The translations under genes were made by a program, and so were the position numbers. The notes beneath the pieces are model-generated. The model saw nothing but the letters and a program-made list of their open reading frames with translations, was not told the origin of the DNA and ran no database searches. DNA of 48,549 bases, taken from the NCBI GenBank assembly GCA_013115135.1, contig JABANP010000413.1, forward strand, positions 1 through 48,549, in the 5' to 3' direction. Below are positions 43,849 through 48,549 of this stretch, in pieces. Origin of the DNA: Perkinsus olseni. Lineage: Eukaryota > Perkinsozoa > Perkinsida > Perkinsidae. Numbering within the stretch: position 1 is the first letter of the stretch; each line of letters opens with the position of its first letter.

Positions 43849-46718
43849 AGACCCACTATCGGTTCAAGGGTTCTGAAGACAACCGAGCTGGCACTACATT
43901 CATCTCGGAGCTCTACAGAGCCACTGAGGGCCATAACGACCTCTTGCGGTACCAGTGGCTGAAGTTGTGCACTGACAAGTATGTGTGGCAGCAACTAACT
44001 GATGGACTAGTTCCCCCCGGCGGGTGTCTCAAGAGTTATGAGCAACAACTAAGCGTTCTACTACAGCGCATTAGATTTTTCTTCGACACCGATGAGCACA
44101 TCCAGACTACTCAGCGGAAGCTGTTGACACTACGCCAAGGCAACTACTCACTACACTCCTTCATAAGGAAGATAGAAGAGTTTGCTACTGAACTATTCCA
44201 TCTACGTCACCCAGTACTAGACTATGACCTCAAGTGGACTTTGAGGAATGGCATTGAGAATGCTGAGCTCCGACATCAAGTGGATCCTTACTTGCGCGAT
44301 GACATTGACTACAGGTCTTTCAAGGCTATTGTCATACAACGTCATCAGCGGCAAACTAATGATCCGTCCAGAGAAGACCGCCCACGGAGACGTGACTACT
44401 CCCCAGGCAAGACTAGGGTATCATTCGGCACCGAGTCACTAGGCCGACAACGCTCTAGGGAACGAGACTACTCCTACCCGAGGACGCGGTCCGTGTCGGT
44501 GAACTCTTTGGATGAGTCCTACTACTCCGGAAGCGAAGACTCCGGGGTGATTGCCAACTATGTGGCTATGGGCAAGGATGCGGTCGGCATGAGGTGCTTC
44601 CGTTGCGGCGGTAGGGGCCATTCGTCACGGTTCTGTACCGCTGACAAGCCTCGCGACTATAATAATCGTTGCAAGATCTGCGGGAACACTAACCATAAGG
44701 CCGATCGCTGTTACACTAAGCCTGACAGACGCATATGTCACCGCTGTAATCAGCCAGGACATCTGGCCCATGTCTGTCTATCCAACTCTACTAAGGTACA
44801 GACTAAGAGTACCGTTGCCCTACGACCACCAACACCGTCAGCCAGGGTCAATTCTCCAACTAACAGTGATTCAAGGGCTGTCAAAGCAGATGCATCATCT
44901 GAGGTCTTCATGGTGAACTACGAGCCTTCTATGAAAGGGACTGTGAGCCCCACTACGGTGGTTAATAGCTCATCGACTACTTTGGTGAACGAGCTTGCTT
45001 CCGGCGTACTAACTGCTGAGCGGATGCTGGGGCGATCGACTGTTTCCGTCATCGCACACTACCCTCACCATGCTGACACTAGTACTATCGGACAGCGCAA
45101 GCTCGTTGGTCCAATCTCGGTGGAAGGCCTGGACACGGTGGCTCTCTTTGACACTGGAGCTGATATATCACTAATCAGCCACAGTACTCTACTACGGTTG
45201 TGCCCCCACAAGAAGGTCGACTCAAGTAACCTCCAAGGCGTGAGCACTGCCAACGGACAACCACTACAAATACTAGGCACTGTCCAGTTGCGGAAAGCTA
45301 CTAGTAATGTTTCGGTTGAAGAGACCTTTCGAGTCATGGTCGACGATATGGCGGTCCCCGTCTTACTGGGGTGCCCGGCACTAGCTCGGTTGAGGACTAC
45401 ACTCACCTTAACACCACAAGGGTCCTTCATCACTACTAATATACCGTTGAAGCCTGTGAAGGAGCCCATCAGTCTACCACTAGAAGACCTATCTCTTGAG
45501 GACTCTATCTACTCACACTACCCGGTGCATCATGTCCAAGATCTCTGCAGTGAGAGTGGTGATAACTGGTACGACGACCTTACCCAGGACGAATGGTACG
45601 ACGTGCACTACCTTGGGCTACAAACTAACTCTCTATATACTACTAAGAGTTTTTGTTGTGGCCAGGGCAAGCACGACGACTCGTCCTTGGGTAACGGACC
45701 ATCAACCACTACCAATGCCGAAGAACCCCAAGAAGATCTACCCCCCACAAATTCCGTTTACACCCCCTCTGGAACTACTGCCCCGTTGTCCGACTACAAC
45801 GACGATGGTAAACCACCATGGGATGTACTACAGAGAGAGTGGCATAGAGATGACTCAGCCAAGCTCGGCAGGATCACTATCCGAGTCCCTTGGCTAGACC
45901 AATGTCGCCCTCCTATGAACTACCGCACCGCATCAAACCGGGGTGCCAATGCTGTCAAGCGTCTGACTACCGACCAGCGCAAGGCATTCGAAGATGCACT
46001 AGACAGTTATGTTCAGCGAGGGTTCTGTGCTATTGTACAAGACAACTCCGAGGCTGACTACAAGAAGCAACCGGACTTCACTAAGTGCCAGGCCGCTTGG
46101 GATGTCCTTACTAAAGGCTCTCATCAGCAACAAGGCACCCCTGTGATACTACCCCAGCACTATATACCTGCACACTGTGTCTTCCGAAGCGATCATCCCA
46201 CTACTCCGTGTAGGATCGTCTTGGACTACAGAGAGGTGAACAAGTACGTTGGCAAGGGCGGAATACCCCAGAGTGACCTACTCGGGGTATTACTACACTT
46301 ACGAGGGTTCGAGAACTTCATGTCCGGCGATATCAGCAAGGCTTTCTGTCAAATGAGAGCTTCACTATTTGACCTCGCCCATGTCAACTACACGTGCATC
46401 GGAGAATACACTGTGCTCTGGGGACGTGAAGAGAAGCAGGGCCTCTGTAACCCTTGTAGCAGTTGGTGGATGCAGCCACGACCTAGAAGGCACCCACACC
46501 CGCACATGAATCAGATGCTCGAAGGTGCTCGTACCTCTTCAGGAGTCGTGTCCGAAGTCCCCGCAGTGGGCTCTGAGGACGCAGGGGCGGTGTGGCCAGC
46601 GACATGCGCCGTCTACGGGGGAGTATGGATTGCCAGTAATGATCATCAAACTCACCTTAGTCCTGCTGCTGGACTGCACTTCCATGACGGAGATGAGGCT
46701 CGACGAGAAGAATGGTGA
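43629..46718 (+). CDS. Gag-protease-partial reverse transcriptase of the retrotransposon
   Basis: A 1029-aa frame, open from just after a TGA near 43528. The N-terminal ~250 residues are a capsid-like helical domain (YQWLKLCTDKYVWQQL; LRNGIENAELRHQVDPYL). Three CCHC zinc knuckles follow near 44589-44790: CFRCGGRGHSSRFC, CKICGNTNHKADRC and CHRCNQPGHLAHVC. A retroviral-type aspartic protease lies near 45130-45420 (LFDTGADISLIS, later VLLGCPAL). RT begins near 46190 (RIVLDYREVNKYV) and includes SGDISKAFCQM with the motif-A Asp. After about 46430 the sequence stops resembling RT. The YxDD box, RNase H and integrase are absent, so the product is at most Gag plus protease. A separate frame nearby (EEYTIDGSHRVHKSS, about 46730-46820) may be the surviving end of pol. 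Confidence 0.82.
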   Translation: MQYQDPILGISAQPLLPPGPSLVGQPPVGTNYFVPSQRECITSDYCYACNLPKCKHPIPPKDFNHSQSVAATLKTHYRFKGSEDNRAGTTFISELYRATEGHNDLLRYQWLKLCTDKYVWQQLTDGLVPPGGCLKSYEQQLSVLLQRIRFFFDTDEHIQTTQRKLLTLRQGNYSLHSFIRKIEEFATELFHLRHPVLDYDLKWTLRNGIENAELRHQVDPYLRDDIDYRSFKAIVIQRHQRQTNDPSREDRPRRRDYSPGKTRVSFGTESLGRQRSRERDYSYPRTRSVSVNSLDESYYSGSEDSGVIANYVAMGKDAVGMRCFRCGGRGHSSRFCTADKPRDYNNRCKICGNTNHKADRCYTKPDRRICHRCNQPGHLAHVCLSNSTKVQTKSTVALRPPTPSARVNSPTNSDSRAVKADASSEVFMVNYEPSMKGTVSPTTVVNSSSTTLVNELASGVLTAERMLGRSTVSVIAHYPHHADTSTIGQRKLVGPISVEGLDTVALFDTGADISLISHSTLLRLCPHKKVDSSNLQGVSTANGQPLQILGTVQLRKATSNVSVEETFRVMVDDMAVPVLLGCPALARLRTTLTLTPQGSFITTNIPLKPVKEPISLPLEDLSLEDSIYSHYPVHHVQDLCSESGDNWYDDLTQDEWYDVHYLGLQTNSLYTTKSFCCGQGKHDDSSLGNGPSTTTNAEEPQEDLPPTNSVYTPSGTTAPLSDYNDDGKPPWDVLQREWHRDDSAKLGRITIRVPWLDQCRPPMNYRTASNRGANAVKRLTTDQRKAFEDALDSYVQRGFCAIVQDNSEADYKKQPDFTKCQAAWDVLTKGSHQQQGTPVILPQHYIPAHCVFRSDHPTTPCRIVLDYREVNKYVGKGGIPQSDLLGVLLHLRGFENFMSGDISKAFCQMRASLFDLAHVNYTCIGEYTVLWGREEKQGLCNPCSSWWMQPRPRRHPHPHMNQMLEGARTSSGVVSEVPAVGSEDAGAVWPATCAVYGGVWIASNDHQTHLSPAAGLHFHDGDEARREEW

Positions 46719-46956
46719 TGCGAACAGGAAGAATATACGATTGACGGTTCCCATCGGGTCCACAAGAGTAGTCCTGCGACTGACGATGACTTAACACATT
46801 CGACGTCACAGCCCCTCATTATCTGATGCTGGTGCGAGACTCGGTGTTTGTGTGGTTATTGGCTTGCTCGAGACTACCAAGTAGAACCCGAGAGGAAGAA
46901 CCCGAACTATCAAGTTCGCCGAGGCGAGCGGAGTTGCATGTACGAATCTGAAACGG

Positions 46957-47293
46957 TGCGCGCTCCACCGAGCGCGAGTGCACTACACCAACATCTCAAA
47001 GCGCTCGCCATTGTGTCCCATCTGAAACGGTTGGATACGACTAGTCGAACTACCCAAAACTACTGCTGTGATTTGTTGTAATTGCCCTTTTTGTTACCCC
47101 TTCTATCTGCCCCTACTATGACTGCCTACTATCACTAGATTATTGCTATGATATCACTACTCCAAGAGTGTTGGGTTGTCCATTCCTCCGCGTATAGTGG
47201 GAGACTCGACCATGGAACCACCGAGGACTACGTTGCGACGACTATTTCGACTATTTTCGAGAATTCCTGCATTGTCCCCACTAACCACGCGCA
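46957..47293 (+). repeat. 3' LTR (337 bp)
   Basis: It matches the 5' LTR by eye apart from three missing T in one T-run. It begins TGCGCG after CTGAAACGG and ends CGCGCA before ACGGG. The outer flanks ACCGT (left) and ACGGG (right) are not a direct duplication. Instead, CCGT and ACGG are reverse complements and lengthen the terminal inverted repeat to 10 bp. Confidence 0.95.
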
Positions 47294-47314
47294 ACGGGAA
47301 TATCTATTCCGCAC

Positions 47315-47520
47315 GTGGAACATTCAATTTCCAGGTGGGAGTTCGCCCCCGTTGGCCCCTCGTATGTTCAATTTCGTCACGCTGGAACTTTCAATTTCGC
47401 AATTGGGAAGCTCAAATTCACGTTCGAACCTTCAATTTTCGTGGCTGGTCCTCGGAACTTCTAATTTCGCGGCTCTGGGGAGTTCAACTTCGTGAATGGA
47501 ATGTTCGACTTCGATTGTCC
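47315..47520 (+). repeat. Degenerate minisatellite, TTCAATTTCG type
   Basis: About eight imperfect copies of a 20-28 bp unit with core GGAAC-TTCAATTTCG-GG occur at roughly 47317, 47361, 47384, 47407, 47425, 47453, 47480 and 47499. They begin just after the 3' LTR and are not part of it. The core AATTTCGYGGC also occurs in the 28-bp repeats at 15083-15166. Confidence 0.6.
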
Positions 47521-48192
47521 GTAGCGCTTTTTTGCACTTCACTCTTCAATGAACACGAAAAGACACCGGATGGGCGAAACTTCGTTCATGCAGTGGGGTG
47601 GCGCTTTCTTCTATGGATTTGTCCCCGATCGGTAGCCGGAAAATCGTCCGGGCTGCAGAAAAGTCCATGGGAGATTGTGCGAACTCGCCCTGGGCGAGCA
47701 ACACTTGCTTGGCTGCAACTACTCCTTGCATTACTCCATTGCCGAGTGTAGCTAGTCATGAGCTCAGGCTCGATGGCCGTGCATATGCACCTCGAAACAT
47801 AACAGAGAGTGGTCAGCAACTTTAGCCCGCTCTTTGACACCGCCAACCAAGCTGTTGATTGGCCGCTGCCACTGCCGTCGCCGCGGTGTGCAGTATATGG
47901 AAGAACTATTTGATGATCCAACTTGTAGCATGTTCGCTCAACGGTCGAATGGAATGGTCATCTCATACAGCAAGGCTGTGATATGATTTCGTTCACTTAG
48001 GACAGGGTCGAATCCTAAACGAATAGAAATGATAGTTATGTTGTCGTCTACAACACGACACTGTCGTGACAAGACATCAGAACATCGTTGTTGTGACAGC
48101 TCGGCATCACACAAACATAACAACATGATATACTGGGAAAGTCTGAGTGAGAATCAGCTGTCTTCAACGGCTCACTATGCACGTATTCCATG
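47521..48192. other. No gene supported
   Basis: Opposed short frames overlap at 47546-47825 on both strands, and neither shows family motifs or a convincing splice pattern. From 47826 to 48192 nothing stands out. The right part probably holds the 3' end of the minus-strand gene that follows. Confidence 0.4.
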
Positions 48193-48476
48193 TTATCTCA
48201 GCCTCTTCACAGCCTTCTCGAAGAACTTCTTCTTCGTGTACTTTATAAACCAATCCTTTCCGAATTTCTCGTATCCAGGGGGTGGGTTGTTCTCGATGTG
48301 GTTGAACAAAGACCAGCATTTCGACTCCGTTCGCTGAAGGAAGCGCTTTGAAGATTTTAAGGCATCGCCTTCAATACTTCCTGAAATCTACTGAACACCT
48401 TCAGAGTCCGTTCTGGAACACTTCCCGGGGTTTATTTTGGGGTCAGCTCTCTGAGCGCGATTTCGGTGTCCGCCAT
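48193..48476 (-). CDS. 3' part of an unidentified gene, or a small two-to-three exon gene
   Basis: Two minus-strand exons join in frame after removing a 44-nt GT-AG intron: VFSRFQE, then RTESKCWSLFNHIENNPPPG, then YEKFGKDWFIKYTKKKFFEK and AVKRLR, stop at 48193-48195. The protein is basic and soluble-looking. A candidate start ATG at 48476 (MADTEIALRELTPK) lies upstream, but the link between it and the next exon is unresolved, and a non-GT donor may be needed. No family was recognised. The gene may continue beyond the window. Confidence 0.45.
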
Positions 48477-48549
48477 TCTGTTATGTATTTTGACATTCAG
48501 AATAGATTTCTGAACCCCCCGGCGTGGTTGTCACCCCAGCGGGCCGGTG

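Larger units (their letters stand above)
39447..47293 (+). mobile_element. LTR retrotransposon, truncated pol
   Basis: A 7,847-bp element bounded by near-identical direct repeats. Order: 5' LTR, leader of about 1.8-1.96 kb with repeats and hairpins, repeat-rich gag-like frame, a second frame with zinc knuckles, aspartic protease and the beginning of reverse transcriptase, a short remnant of the end of pol, and 3' LTR. RNase H and integrase are not visible. The RT fragment mixes Ty3-like (LDYREVNKYV) and Bel/Pao-like (SGDISKAFCQM) features, so the superfamily is uncertain. No clear primer-binding site matching a common tRNA end follows the 5' LTR, and no perfect polypurine tract precedes the 3' LTR. 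Near identity of the LTRs implies a recent insertion. Movement would need enzymes from a complete relative. Confidence 0.92.

Noticed and set aside
1..48549. CRISPR array or bacterial operon signals
   Set aside because: No spaced identical repeats of the right kind. Gene structure is clearly eukaryotic, with introns and flagellar genes.

Overview
This is nuclear DNA of a flagellated unicellular eukaryote, most likely an alveolate near Perkinsus or the dinoflagellates (inference). Most genes are cut by very short GT-AG introns, about 42-51 nt, whose removal restores conserved protein sequence. Several start codons lie just after a pyrimidine tract plus AG, as expected where spliced leaders are added in trans. 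Gene spacing is tight and strands alternate. A tandem telomere-type TTTAGGG pair occurs at 12.1 kb. No spliced-leader gene was found, so the lineage call stays tentative.

Layout. 0-3.7 kb: poorly recognised plus-strand pieces. 3.7-6.35 kb (minus): sphingosine-1-phosphate lyase. 7.7-8.8 kb: intronless NYN/Zc3h12a-type nuclease-like protein. 8.9-11.2 kb: an unidentified membrane-protein gene and two tiny membrane-protein genes. 11.4-12.1 kb: CFAP418 (C8orf37). 12.2-15.05 kb (minus): an RS-like protein and a two-domain SH3-like protein. 15.35-17.15 kb: MFS transporter. 17.4-21.6 kb: Mediator subunit MED14. 21.8-22.3 kb: nucleoside diphosphate kinase. 22.6-29.6 kb: IFT140. 29.6-32.4 kb: an AT-rich island with two divergent unidentified genes, one with U1/matrin-type zinc fingers. 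33.7-38.84 kb (minus): CFAP251 (WDR66) with a C-terminal EF-hand. 39.45-47.29 kb: an LTR retrotransposon with almost identical LTRs, a long structured leader, a repeat-rich gag and a truncated pol. 47.3 kb to the end: a degenerate minisatellite and the 3' part of a minus-strand gene.

Three genes (CFAP418, IFT140, CFAP251) belong to the cilium/flagellum, which implies a flagellated stage. MED14 and the MFS transporter are intronless between intron-dense neighbours. The most striking unexplained structure is a series of five hairpins, about 80 nt apart, just upstream of the retrotransposon gag. Their stems keep pairing while the bases change, which points to a selected RNA element.
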